Shown: positions 1 through 6,774, counted from the first letter of the stretch. The stretch is DNA of 9,021 bases from Natrialbaceae archaeon B1-Br10_E2g27 (GCA_001563885.1 LKMM01000083.1:1-9021); one strand, 5' to 3'. Numbers and translations: made by a program. Notes: generated from the sequence alone by a model not told the origin.

Positions 1-15
1 CCGGACTCCAGTATC

Positions 16-24
16 GTTTTATCC
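16..24 (+). promoter_or_regulatory. TATA box of the methyltransferase gene
   Basis: The sequence GTTTTATCC matches the haloarchaeal TATA pattern. Its centre, near base 20, predicts a transcript start around base 47. This fits a nearly leaderless mRNA beginning at the GTG at 50 better than one beginning at the GTG at 41, which would lie too close to the box. Confidence 0.5.
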
Positions 25-49
25 CACTAGCACAGTAGTTGTGGCCAGT

Positions 50-757
50 GTGAAAGGACAGGAGTGGTATCAGGCCGACGAGATTGCCGAGGAGTACGAC
101 GACAAGCGCTTCTCGAAGGGCGGCCAGCTCATCGACCGACGTGAAAAAGACGCCGTCCTCGAGGCGATCATGCCCGTTGAGGACCGAAAGATCCTCGAAA
201 TCGCCTGCGGAACGGGGCGCTTTACTGTCATGCTCGCCGAGCGGGGAGCCGACGTCGTCGGACTCGATATTTCGGCTGCGATGTTACAGCAAGGACGAAC
301 GAAAGCACAGAACGCCAGATTAGACGGGACACTCGAGTTTCTGCGCGGTGATGCGGGTCGGCTTCCGTTTCCCGACGATCACTTCGATACCGTCATTGCG
401 ATGCGGTTTTTCCATCTGGCGGACGATCCCGAGGCGTTTCTTCGGGAGATGCGACGGGTCTCGAGCGAACAGATCGTCTTCGATACGTTCAACCGATTTA
501 GCGCCCGGAGTGTCTACAACTGGGCGTTGCCGATGGGGTCACGACTCTACTCGAAAAGCGAGGTGAGCGAACTGCTCGCAAAGACGAATCTGACCCTGAT
601 CGACGTCGAAGACGACTTTCTCGCTCCCTACGGGCTCTATCGTTCGATTCCGAACGGCCTCGCATCGCCGATTCGGGCGCTCGATACGGCGGTCGGTGGC
701 CGACCGCTCACCGACCACTTTGCGTCGGTTTCTTACTGGGATACCAGAGTTCGGTAG
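50..757 (+). CDS. Class I SAM-dependent methyltransferase
   Basis: This is a predicted cytoplasmic methyltransferase of about 235 residues that would transfer a methyl group from S-adenosylmethionine; the acceptor is unknown. Motif I is seen at about residues 48-58 (ILEIACGTGRF), followed by the acidic strand-2 end VVGLDIS and then GDAGRLPFPDDHFD with the downstream strand VIAMRFFHL. This is the layout of the Methyltransf_11/25 families (UbiE-like small-molecule methyltransferases). The GTG at 50 is chosen because it fits the TATA box and gives the N-terminus (M)KGQEWYQ; an in-frame GTG at 41 would add three residues. A glycosyltransferase follows on the same strand after 65 bases but has its own TATA box, so they need not be one operon. 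The family does not reveal the substrate; a lipid, quinone or sugar acceptor is equally possible. Confidence 0.88.
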   Translation: MKGQEWYQADEIAEEYDDKRFSKGGQLIDRREKDAVLEAIMPVEDRKILEIACGTGRFTVMLAERGADVVGLDISAAMLQQGRTKAQNARLDGTLEFLRGDAGRLPFPDDHFDTVIAMRFFHLADDPEAFLREMRRVSSEQIVFDTFNRFSARSVYNWALPMGSRLYSKSEVSELLAKTNLTLIDVEDDFLAPYGLYRSIPNGLASPIRALDTAVGGRPLTDHFASVSYWDTRVR

Positions 758-790
758 CGTCATCACCCGGTCGGCTGCGATTCCACTTCC

Positions 791-799
791 TTTTTTATC
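791..799 (+). promoter_or_regulatory. TATA box of the glycosyltransferase gene, also a T-run after the methyltransferase
   Basis: The sequence TTTTTTATC is centred 28 bases before the ATG at 823, which predicts a leaderless transcript. The same run of six T, 33 bases after the methyltransferase stop, could also serve as its oligo-T archaeal terminator, so one element may end one transcript and begin the next. Confidence 0.6.
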
Positions 800-822
800 G
801 TTGGCCCGTTCTACCACACGGT

Positions 823-1725
823 ATGGAGCTCTCGGTAGTAGTTTCGACGCTCAACGACCGGGAGCAGTTGCTGTCCTGTCTCGACGCTTTAGCGGCGCGA
901 ACGCCGTCCTCGAGCGAGATAATCGTCGTTAACGGCCCCTCTTCCGACGGAACGACGGGCGTGGTTCGGGACCGCGACGACGTCGACGTGCTCGTCGAGA
1001 TCTCCGAACGGAACCCGAACGTCTCGCGTAATGCCGGCCTCGAGGTTGCAAGCGGTGATGTCGTTGCCTTCCTCGACGGCGAGTATACGATCGGCCAGGG
1101 GTGGTATGATGCGATCGAACGATCACTCGGCGAGGCGGGATCGGTGGTCACCGGCCCAGTGACCGGAGACCAGTTAGACTGTACCGATCCACAGCCACCA
1201 CACACCGTCGCCGGCCGTCAAGTCACCCATTTTGCAGGAACGAACGTCGCGTTCGACCGAACCGTTCTCGAGGCGCTTGATGGCTTCGACGAGTATCTCA
1301 CCGTCGACGGTGCCAGAGACTGTGCTCACCGCGTTGCCGGCCTTGGCTTCGATGTCCACTGGAACGAGAAGATGGCTGCCCGGAGCGAGGTCGGAACGGA
1401 TGGCGGTCGACCAGACCCGGACTGGGGGGAGGTCTATCGGTCGCTTTCGTATCGACTGGCGAAAAATTACGGCCCGCGCCCGACAGTTATCGCCCGGACA
1501 CTCGGCAGTGCAGTCCGTGATGGCGTCGTCGGTATCCGAGGAATTTTTGCCGGCAATGCAACCCCAACAGAGTGGATTTCGGACGGCCTCGACGTGGTCA
1601 GCCACGCGGGCGGTGGCTTTCGAGATGGAATCCGTGCGCGATACGTCGACCGATCCGCTCGACGAAATCCACACGGCGTCTCGGTTAGACACGATCGTGC
1701 GGTTCGGATGTACGACCGCCGATAG
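823..1725 (+). CDS. Family 2 glycosyltransferase (GT-A fold)
   Basis: This is a 300-residue predicted glycosyltransferase that would move a sugar from a nucleotide or lipid-phosphate donor to an unknown acceptor. The N-terminal GT2 Rossmann-like half is clear: strand 1 SVVVSTLND (4-12), the donor-binding segment IIVVNGPSSDGT (33-44), then SRNAGLEVASGDVVAFLD (68-85). The usual DxD metal motif reads D85-G-E87, and the strand-2 Asp expected before the NG is absent (VVNGP). HFAGTNVAFDR (136-146) and DGARDCAHR (162-170) resemble the acceptor-side region, the latter at the place of the ED motif. No transmembrane segments are visible, so the enzyme is probably cytoplasmic or peripheral on the membrane. 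The basic C-terminus (RARYVDRSARRNPHG) could help membrane contact. The ATG at 823 fits the TATA box. It ends four bases from the convergent DUF368 gene, which suggests but does not prove a shared role in lipid-linked glycan metabolism. Confidence 0.87.
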   Translation: MELSVVVSTLNDREQLLSCLDALAARTPSSSEIIVVNGPSSDGTTGVVRDRDDVDVLVEISERNPNVSRNAGLEVASGDVVAFLDGEYTIGQGWYDAIERSLGEAGSVVTGPVTGDQLDCTDPQPPHTVAGRQVTHFAGTNVAFDRTVLEALDGFDEYLTVDGARDCAHRVAGLGFDVHWNEKMAARSEVGTDGGRPDPDWGEVYRSLSYRLAKNYGPRPTVIARTLGSAVRDGVVGIRGIFAGNATPTEWISDGLDVVSHAGGGFRDGIRARYVDRSARRNPHGVSVRHDRAVRMYDRR

Positions 1726-1733
1726 CCCGCTAT
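1722..1733. repeat. Short palindrome containing both convergent stop codons
   Basis: ATAGC-CC-GCTAT is a perfect inverted repeat that spans the TAG of the glycosyltransferase on the plus strand and the TAG of the DUF368 gene on the minus strand. The two-base centre is too small for a stable RNA hairpin, and it may simply result from two TAG codons meeting head-on. Confidence 0.5.
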
Positions 1734-2689
1734 TCCGGATCGAACCCGCCGGCGAGCAGATCGAGTCCGAACAGCACCACCGCGCCGACGATCGTCCACA
1801 CGCCGGTGATGGTAATGAGTTCGGCCGTCCAGACGTGGGTCTCACCGATATTGTACAACGGAGCGGGAATCGAGCCACCGATCAACCCGACCAGAAACAG
1901 CAACGTCAACTCTCGATTGTGCTCGAGTGCACGCCGGACGACTCGCGCGATGGTCAGTAAGCCAACGAAGCCGCCAGCGACGAAAACGACGACGGTTACG
2001 CCCGGGTCGACTGCAGTCGTGATCGTTCCGTTTCTCGAGACGACCCCCCGAAGAGCGCCGAAGAAGGCGCTTAACTGATCGGAGAGAAAGACATACTGTC
2101 CGAGGAGAATGAGGATGAGCGCCCCGGAGATGCCCGGGAGGATCATCGCACTGATCGCAAGCGCGCCCGAAAGGAAAATTACGGCCATCCCGTCGCCCGG
2201 AAGCTGAATGACGTTAGCGCTGACGAGCAACGCCAGCCCGATGCCGACACTGGCCGCGACGACATGGGCAACCGATTCGATGTGGAGGCTTCGAAAGAGG
2301 ACGATCGCAGAGGCAGCAATCAGCCCGGTGAAAAATCCAAAGAGGGCGACCGGATGAGTCTCCGCGAGTGCCGAGACGGTGCCGGCGATCAACGCCACGG
2401 CGGTGACCATTCCAACCCCGAGCGGGAGCAGAAACTGGAAATCCATCTCGAGGAGGGCAACGCGAGCGCGCTCGCGCTGGTCTGGATTGTACCCCCGGAG
2501 GACGGCAAGCGCTCGACCTGGAGTCAAGGCGGTGATGGCGGCAATCAGCCGACCGTAGAACCCAAGCAAGAGCGCGACCGTTCCGCCGGAAACGCCGGGA
2601 AGGGCGTCGGCAGATCCCATACAGAGCCCATAGAGGTATGTCCGAAGCAGTTCGCGCTGATTCCGAACGTGTTGTCGAACGTATCCCAT
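1730..2689 (-). CDS. DUF368 membrane protein, probable polyprenyl-phosphate transporter
   Basis: This is a polytopic membrane protein of 319 residues. The family signature occurs twice, as expected for its internal duplication: PGVSGGT at 31-37 in the first half and PGISGAL at 185-191 in the second. Roughly eight hydrophobic segments are visible, including 88-108, 114-132, 143-161, 168-183, one near the second signature and three in the last third. Bacterial DUF368 members (PopT) have been reported to return undecaprenyl phosphate across the membrane for reuse. In an archaeon the equivalent cargo would be dolichyl phosphate used in N-glycosylation, which is inference. The ATG at 2689 is the only good start, since an in-frame stop lies about 40 bases upstream. 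It is convergent with a glycosyltransferase, which fits a role in glycan lipid-carrier turnover. The family is certain; the transport role here is less so. Confidence 0.92.
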   Translation of the reverse strand: MGYVRQHVRNQRELLRTYLYGLCMGSADALPGVSGGTVALLLGFYGRLIAAITALTPGRALAVLRGYNPDQRERARVALLEMDFQFLLPLGVGMVTAVALIAGTVSALAETHPVALFGFFTGLIAASAIVLFRSLHIESVAHVVAASVGIGLALLVSANVIQLPGDGMAVIFLSGALAISAMILPGISGALILILLGQYVFLSDQLSAFFGALRGVVSRNGTITTAVDPGVTVVVFVAGGFVGLLTIARVVRRALEHNRELTLLFLVGLIGGSIPAPLYNIGETHVWTAELITITGVWTIVGAVVLFGLDLLAGGFDPE

Positions 2690-2752
2690 CCTATAGACCG
2701 CCTCTGGAAACCGATCTCGAGCGACTGTTCACACCGGGTCGGTTCGCACGCA

Positions 2753-2765
2753 TATCTGGCAGATA
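2753..2765. promoter_or_regulatory. 13-base palindrome, candidate operator for DUF368
   Basis: TATCTG-G-CAGATA is a perfect inverted repeat with a one-base centre. It lies between the minus-strand TATA-like box (2776-2782) and the predicted transcript start near 2752, a position where a bound repressor would block RNA polymerase. The repeat is seen directly; operator function is inferred from its position. Confidence 0.4.
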
Positions 2766-2775
2766 GACAGCAAGA

Positions 2776-2782
2776 GATAAAA
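2776..2782 (-). promoter_or_regulatory. TATA-like box of the DUF368 gene
   Basis: On the minus strand this reads TTTTATC, within CACTTTTATCTC. It would start transcription near 2752 and leave a 5' leader of about 60 bases before the ATG at 2689, which is unusual beside the leaderless neighbours. Confidence 0.4.
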
Positions 2783-2886
2783 GTGACTCTTCGCGTCGCA
2801 ACGCTCGGAACGCTGTTTTTGGGTGGGATATAGCTGTTGTCTCGTCCCGGTGGCCGCACTCTCGGGGCCGAGATTACCGGAATACA

Positions 2887-2904
2887 GAGACTGCTAGGAG
2901 TCTC
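2887..2904 (-). terminator. Stem-loop at the end of the amidohydrolase gene
   Basis: GAGACT-GCTAGG-AGTCTC is a perfect six-base-pair stem with a six-base loop that overlaps the stop codon of the amidohydrolase gene. On the minus strand it is not followed by a T-run, so it is not a standard archaeal terminator. It could act as an mRNA 3'-end structure. Confidence 0.3.
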
Positions 2905-3733
2905 ATCCGAGGTTCGCACTCGGTGCAAGGGCGTCGATGACGCGGCAGGCGTTTTTCGAAAAGACTCGGCGAAGCAAATCCTCGGAGACGTCGAGTGAGA
3001 GAATTTCCATGACTGCAACATCGGGGTGACACGAGGGGGCACCGCTGCCGAACAGTACTCGGTCCGGGTGTTCGAGGACGGCCCGCTCGAGTAGATGGCG
3101 ATGCCTGACGAAACTCGTCTCGACGTAACAGTTGTCGAACTCCTCGAGTAAGTCGATCATCTCGTGTTTGGTGGCGAGGTCGAGCGTATCTCCACCGAAC
3201 TGGGCGACGATAACCGGGAACGACCGACCGAGAATCGTTTCGGCGAGTTCTTCCGGTGGAGTGTCGACGCCGCCACGGACGACGATTGGGAGGTCGACGT
3301 TTTCAAGCATTTCGAGGACGTCTACGTCGGGATAGTCGTCGACGCCCGGATCGAGGGCAAAGCCATAGAACCGGTCGTCGTAGGCATATCGCTCGATGTC
3401 TTCGGGTGTCGTGTGTTGGTCCTGGCGTTTGCTCACGGCGTTGTGTAGCCGTTCGGCTGGGTTTCGACTCGGCCGCTGTGTGCCGTTGATCCGGGCGAAC
3501 GCGACGAACGGACGGTCAACGCTGTATCTGGCGACGCCGTTGTTCGGCGCGAGGTAACTTTCGCCCGTACGTGCTGGCGGGATGACCACTGACCGCGTAA
3601 TCCCTGCCTGGTGCATCTCGCGCTCGAGTTGGTCCGGTGACGCAGGTGGTCGTCGGTTGGCTGTTGCTTTCCCATCCACCGTAAGTCGGGTGTAGACATC
3701 GACGATGCGAAATCCGTGTTCCACCTCCAGCAT
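2903..3733 (-). CDS. Amidohydrolase-2 family protein, probably catalytically inactive
   Basis: This is a TIM-barrel protein of the amidohydrolase-2 family (276 residues from this start). The family landmarks are in order: strand 1 IVDVYTRL, strand LPIVVRGG, strand FPVIVAQFGG, strand CYVETS, then VLFGSGAPSCHP and the C-terminal helix with NACRVI. Every position where the family normally carries a metal ligand has changed. The HxH of strand 1 is Y-T-R (codons 3692-3694 and 3686-3688), the next His is Arg (3275-3277), the following His is Gln (3200-3202), and the Asp of GSDxP is Gly (3041-3043). A metal-dependent hydrolase reaction is therefore unlikely; a binding or regulatory role is possible. 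The ATG at 3733 puts strand 1 at residues 10-17, as is usual for the family. An in-frame ATG at 3811 would add 26 residues of unusual composition and cannot be excluded. It is divergent from the thermosome gene. Confidence 0.8.
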   Translation of the reverse strand: MLEVEHGFRIVDVYTRLTVDGKATANRRPPASPDQLEREMHQAGITRSVVIPPARTGESYLAPNNGVARYSVDRPFVAFARINGTQRPSRNPAERLHNAVSKRQDQHTTPEDIERYAYDDRFYGFALDPGVDDYPDVDVLEMLENVDLPIVVRGGVDTPPEELAETILGRSFPVIVAQFGGDTLDLATKHEMIDLLEEFDNCYVETSFVRHRHLLERAVLEHPDRVLFGSGAPSCHPDVAVMEILSLDVSEDLLRRVFSKNACRVIDALAPSANLG

Positions 3734-3842
3734 CCCACGGTATGGTAACGCGTCGGTCCATATCTTGTTACCGGCCCACTCGCCGACATATGGTGTGGCC
3801 ATCGTTGACATGCGAATCGCCAGACGGAGGGGCGACGGTAGG

Positions 3843-3857
3843 AAAAGTTTTATATAG
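3843..3857 (+). promoter_or_regulatory. Thermosome promoter (BRE and TATA box)
   Basis: AAAAG followed by TTTTATATA is the strongest promoter signal in the window: a purine-rich TFB-recognition element directly followed by a consensus TATA box. It predicts a transcript start near 3878, leaving a leader of about 14 bases that contains the weak Shine-Dalgarno-like GTGAGG at 3878-3883. Read on the other strand the box is TATATAAAA, so it could also drive the divergent amidohydrolase gene, but the purine-rich element favours the plus direction. Confidence 0.75.
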
Positions 3858-3891
3858 AAGTGCTGACGACATTGTTAGTGAGGATTCAACT

Positions 3892-5469
3892 ATGGCACAA
3901 CAGCGACGCATGGGCGGACAGCCGATGTTTATTCTGAGCGAGGACAGTCAGCGAACGCAGGGTCGCGATGCCCAATCGTCGAACATTATGGCCGGCAAGG
4001 CCGTTGCCGAATCCGTACGGACAACACTTGGGCCCCGCGGAATGGACAAGATGCTCGTCGACTCGAGCGGCGAGGTCGTTATCACGAACGACGGGGCAAC
4101 CATCCTAAACGAGATGGATATCGAACACCCCGCCGCACAGATGATCGTCGAGGTCGCCGAGTCCCAAGAAGAGGAAGTCGGCGACGGAACGACGACCGCT
4201 GGGGTGATCGCAGGCAACCTTCTTGGTGAGGCCGAAGACCTGATCGAACAGGACGTCCACGCGACGACGATCGTCGAGGGCTATCACGAGGCCGCACGCA
4301 TTGCGCTCGAGGCAATCGCTGAACAAGTCAGCGAAGCCGATGTCGACGACGACATCTTACGACAGGTCGCCGAATCCAGCATGACCGGGAAAGGCACTGG
4401 TGGGCTCACTGCCGAAGGGCTTGCTGAGACCGTCGTCGAAGCCATCCGCCACGTCGAGACTGACGAGGGCGTTGCCCGCGACAACGTCGCCGTCCACACC
4501 CAGATCGGTGCCTCTTCGAACGCGACCGAACTGGTGCCCGGTATCGTCATCGACGAAGAACCCGCCCACGACGACATGCCGACCGTCGTCGAAGACGCCT
4601 CGATCGCTATCCTCGACGTTTCCCTCGAGGTCCAGACCGGCGAGATCGACGCCGAGTACGCCATCGACTCGATCGATCAACTCAACGCCGCCATCGACGC
4701 CGAAGAAAACGAACTGCGCGGCTATGCCGAATCGATCGTCGAAAGCGGCGTCGACGTGGTCTTTACGACCGACGACGTTGCCGACCGCGTCAGCTCCGTC
4801 CTCGCAAACGAGGGCGTGCTCGTCTTCGATGATCTGGGCAACTCCGACGCCCGAGACATCGCTTCTGCGACCGGCGCAAAACGCGTCGGCGCACTCTCCG
4901 ATCTCGAGGAGTCCGACTTTGGCCAGGCCGACCGTATCCGAGTCACAAACTTCGGTGACGACGATCTCGCCTTTATCGAAGGCGGTGCGGCCGCAGAAAC
5001 CGTCACCGTCTTCGTCCGCGGCGGCACCGAACACGTCGTCGACGAACTCGAGCGTGCGATCGGTGACGCCTTAGACGTCGTCGCCACCGCACTCGCCTCG
5101 GGTGAGGTCGTCCCCGGCGCTGGCGCGACCGAGATCGCTATCGCCGACACGATCCGTGCCGAAGCTGCAGGGATCGAAGGTCGAAAACAGCTTGCGGTCA
5201 CTGCCTTCGCTGACGCCCTTGATGTCGTCCCACGCACGCTCGCAGCCAACACCGGTCAGGACCCGATCGATGCACTCGTTGATCTCCGTGCAGCCCACGA
5301 GTCGGAGGGCCGTGCTGGTCTGATCACCGACGGCGAGACGGTCACGATCGACGATCCGTTCGAGTACGGCGTCGTCGACCCCGCAGACGTCAAACGTGAA
5401 GCAATCGAGAGTGCTACCGAAGCTGCGACGATGATCGTCCGCATCGACGACGTTATCGCTGCCGAATAA
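3892..5469 (+). CDS. cct3: Thermosome subunit (group II chaperonin), short-tailed CCT3 type
   Basis: This is a cytoplasmic ATP-dependent chaperonin subunit of 525 residues that assembles into double rings and folds proteins. Equatorial-domain motifs are clear: VRTTLGPRGMDKML (42-55), NDGATIL (66-72), the ATPase motif GDGTTTA (97-103, with Asp98), and a second catalytic-type Asp at 392 in the segment after RGGTEHVVDE. The apical domain lies roughly at 215-370. The usual PGGGA motif reads PGAGA (408-412). The protein ends at RIDDVIAAE and has no Gly-Gly-Met-rich tail, matching by length and tail the third haloarchaeal subunit (Haloferax CCT3, about 524 residues) rather than CCT1 or CCT2. The start is Met at 3892, giving MAQQRRMGGQPMFIL; the reading frame is open 50 codons further upstream but runs through the promoter. 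Regulation by heat is plausible, but no specific element is identified. Confidence 0.95.
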   Translation: MAQQRRMGGQPMFILSEDSQRTQGRDAQSSNIMAGKAVAESVRTTLGPRGMDKMLVDSSGEVVITNDGATILNEMDIEHPAAQMIVEVAESQEEEVGDGTTTAGVIAGNLLGEAEDLIEQDVHATTIVEGYHEAARIALEAIAEQVSEADVDDDILRQVAESSMTGKGTGGLTAEGLAETVVEAIRHVETDEGVARDNVAVHTQIGASSNATELVPGIVIDEEPAHDDMPTVVEDASIAILDVSLEVQTGEIDAEYAIDSIDQLNAAIDAEENELRGYAESIVESGVDVVFTTDDVADRVSSVLANEGVLVFDDLGNSDARDIASATGAKRVGALSDLEESDFGQADRIRVTNFGDDDLAFIEGGAAAETVTVFVRGGTEHVVDELERAIGDALDVVATALASGEVVPGAGATEIAIADTIRAEAAGIEGRKQLAVTAFADALDVVPRTLAANTGQDPIDALVDLRAAHESEGRAGLITDGETVTIDDPFEYGVVDPADVKREAIESATEAATMIVRIDDVIAAE

Positions 5470-5470
5470 G

Positions 5471-5489
5471 TCAGAGACACCTGATTTTT
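5471..5489 (+). terminator. Thermosome transcription terminator
   Basis: A weak hairpin (TCAG ... CTGA) begins one base after the stop codon and is followed by six T. Archaeal terminators need mainly the T-run, so termination here is likely. Confidence 0.5.
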
Positions 5490-5538
5490 TGAATACTTGT
5501 TAGATTCTGTTACGTTCTCCCGGCCAATAATGTTAAGT

Positions 5539-5547
5539 GATAACATA
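5539..5547 (+). promoter_or_regulatory. Possible TATA box of the HalOD1 gene
   Basis: GATAACATA is centred about 23 bases before the ATG at 5566, and the AT-rich stretch TGTTAAGTG just before it is an alternative. Either supports a leaderless start at 5566 rather than the in-frame ATGs at 5497 or 5530. Confidence 0.4.
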
Positions 5548-5565
5548 TGGTACGGTCGGGCTGTC

Positions 5566-5916
5566 ATGTCCGGACCGGCACCAACTGATTCGCTGCGCTC
5601 GGTCACCGATTCAGGCGAGCAAGCGGTGTACTACCACGATCGGCAACGGACGTATCATACGTGGTGGGACGAATCCAACTACGAACCAGTGAGTACAGCG
5701 TTGCTCACTGCGCTGTCGTCGATCCAGGACCTCGATCCCGCCGAACTCGAGTCACTGTGGACGTATGTCGATCCGGACGCCTTAAACGCACTTGTCAGCC
5801 ACTGGAACCGGGCCGATTCCACGTCGGTGACTGGCTCGGTGTCGTTTTCGTATTCGGAGTGTGAGATCACGATTCGATCCGACGGAGAGATCGTGATCGA
5901 TCCTCACCAGGGGTAG
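5566..5916 (+). CDS. HalOD1 output-domain protein
   Basis: This is a small acidic protein of 116 residues consisting essentially of one HalOD1 domain, a haloarchaeal module found alone or attached to signalling proteins. Its biochemical role is not established. The domain is seen as YEPVSTALLTALSSIQ (39-54), the helix-ending VDPDAL (70-75), and a C-terminal two-strand part GSVSFSYSECEITIRSD (93-109). There is no signal peptide or membrane segment. The start at 5566 fits an upstream AT-rich promoter. It follows the thermosome gene after 96 bases with its own promoter and a T-run between, so it is probably separately transcribed. It converges on the SAM hydrolase gene with 21 bases between stops. 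The family is confident; whether it senses or regulates anything next to it is unknown. Confidence 0.85.
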   Translation: MSGPAPTDSLRSVTDSGEQAVYYHDRQRTYHTWWDESNYEPVSTALLTALSSIQDLDPAELESLWTYVDPDALNALVSHWNRADSTSVTGSVSFSYSECEITIRSDGEIVIDPHQG

Positions 5917-5937
5917 CCGACTCGAGTGTGCGTTTTC

Positions 5938-6774
5938 TCATCGGTCAACGGGTGGCCCGTTGGCTTCGAGAACGACCGCATCGCCGACCTCGAGGTCGAA
6001 CGCTTCGTCGCCCCGTCCCTGATTGACGTCCAGTTCGACGTAGCCGTGGCTGCCGACGGTTGCGAGTCGCTGGCCCACGTCGACGGCTGCGAACGTCTTC
6101 GCGGCGGGCGTCTCCATCCCGTTTGCGAGGATGCGGTCTGTGCCATCCAGAAACCGGCCCGGAACGTTCGTCACGACGTTCCCGAAGTCATCAACGACGA
6201 GGACCTCGCCGCGTGCCCGGTCGCTGTCGACCGTCGCAGACGGGAGTTCGAGGTCGACGACCGAGTCAACGGGGCTACACCACTCGAGTGTCTCGAGTCG
6301 GTCGGCGTCGTGGACCGCCGCGGCGGCAGGCGCAAAGACGTCTCGGCCGTGGAAGGTGTTACTCGTCGGACCAGTATCGTCGCTGCCGAGCGTATCCATT
6401 TGTGGCGGTTCGCCGGTTGGCTCGACTCTCTCGAGTCGGTGCTCGTCGATGACGTACGCCTCGAGATCGGCTCCATCGGCTAGCCGACGCGTTGCGGGGA
6501 TGAGGACGCCGTTGTCTGGACCGACCAGGGTATGCCCGCCGGCCTCGAGAACGATCGCCTGCCGATCGGTGCCGACACCGGGATCGACGACGACGAGATG
6601 CGTTGCCGACGGAAAGGACGGCAGTATCTCACGGAGCCAGAAGGCAGTCGTTTTGATATCCTGCCGGGGAAAATCGTGGCCGATGTCGACGAAGCGAGCG
6701 TCGGTTCGGCGTGTGAGGACTCCTTTCATCGCGGCCGGATACGGTGTGCCGAAATCCGATGTGAGCGTGATCAT
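5938..6774 (-). CDS. SAM hydrolase / hydroxide adenosyltransferase (DUF62 family)
   Basis: This enzyme would split S-adenosylmethionine with water to adenosine and methionine (278 residues, cytoplasmic). Family landmarks are TSDFG (5-9), VVDPGVGTDR (62-71), GPDNG (85-89) and NTFHGRD (139-145). The Asp-Arg-His triad that distinguishes hydroxide-using enzymes from fluorinases is present as Asp64, Arg71 and His142, with the same seven-residue Asp-Arg spacing as the Pyrococcus enzyme. The Arg-to-His gap is about 19 residues longer than in that enzyme, with an acidic insert around 117-137. The C-terminal domain begins near GEVLVVDDFGNVVTNV. It lies 158 or so bases downstream of nadM on the same strand; a weak TATA-like GATTTTCC near 6800 may give it its own promoter. 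The physiological purpose of SAM hydrolysis is unclear; controlling SAM levels is one idea. Confidence 0.93.
   Translation of the reverse strand: MITLTSDFGTPYPAAMKGVLTRRTDARFVDIGHDFPRQDIKTTAFWLREILPSFPSATHLVVVDPGVGTDRQAIVLEAGGHTLVGPDNGVLIPATRRLADGADLEAYVIDEHRLERVEPTGEPPQMDTLGSDDTGPTSNTFHGRDVFAPAAAAVHDADRLETLEWCSPVDSVVDLELPSATVDSDRARGEVLVVDDFGNVVTNVPGRFLDGTDRILANGMETPAAKTFAAVDVGQRLATVGSHGYVELDVNQGRGDEAFDLEVGDAVVLEANGPPVDR

Larger units (their letters stand above)
2690..2902. other. Intergenic region upstream of DUF368 and downstream of the amidohydrolase
   Basis: I see no convincing gene here. It contains a likely DUF368 promoter with a palindrome, a near-perfect palindrome TCTCGG-GG-CCGAGA at 2860-2873, and a stem-loop at the end of the amidohydrolase gene. 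The plus-strand reading frame that crosses part of it is a shadow of the DUF368 gene. Confidence 0.6.

Noticed and set aside
1174..1878. Minus-strand open frame across the end of the glycosyltransferase
   Set aside because: Ser/Arg-rich, no motifs, and overlaps both the glycosyltransferase and DUF368 genes.
2264..2833. Plus-strand open frame of 189 codons opposite DUF368
   Set aside because: It is a shadow of the membrane-protein gene; composition (many Gly, Asp, Arg, Glu) mirrors hydrophobic codons and it has no promoter.
3742..3891. 50-codon N-terminal extension of the thermosome frame
   Set aside because: It runs through the BRE/TATA promoter and the divergent gene start; chaperonin homology begins at the Met at 3892.
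4357..5034. Minus-strand open frame of 225 codons inside the thermosome gene
   Set aside because: It is antisense to a clearly real gene, has no recognisable domain, and is the usual high-G+C mirror frame.
5938..6774. Fluorinase or chlorinase identity for the DUF62 protein
   Set aside because: The Asp-Arg-His triad typical of the hydroxide-using enzymes is intact, so a SAM hydrolase is the better call.
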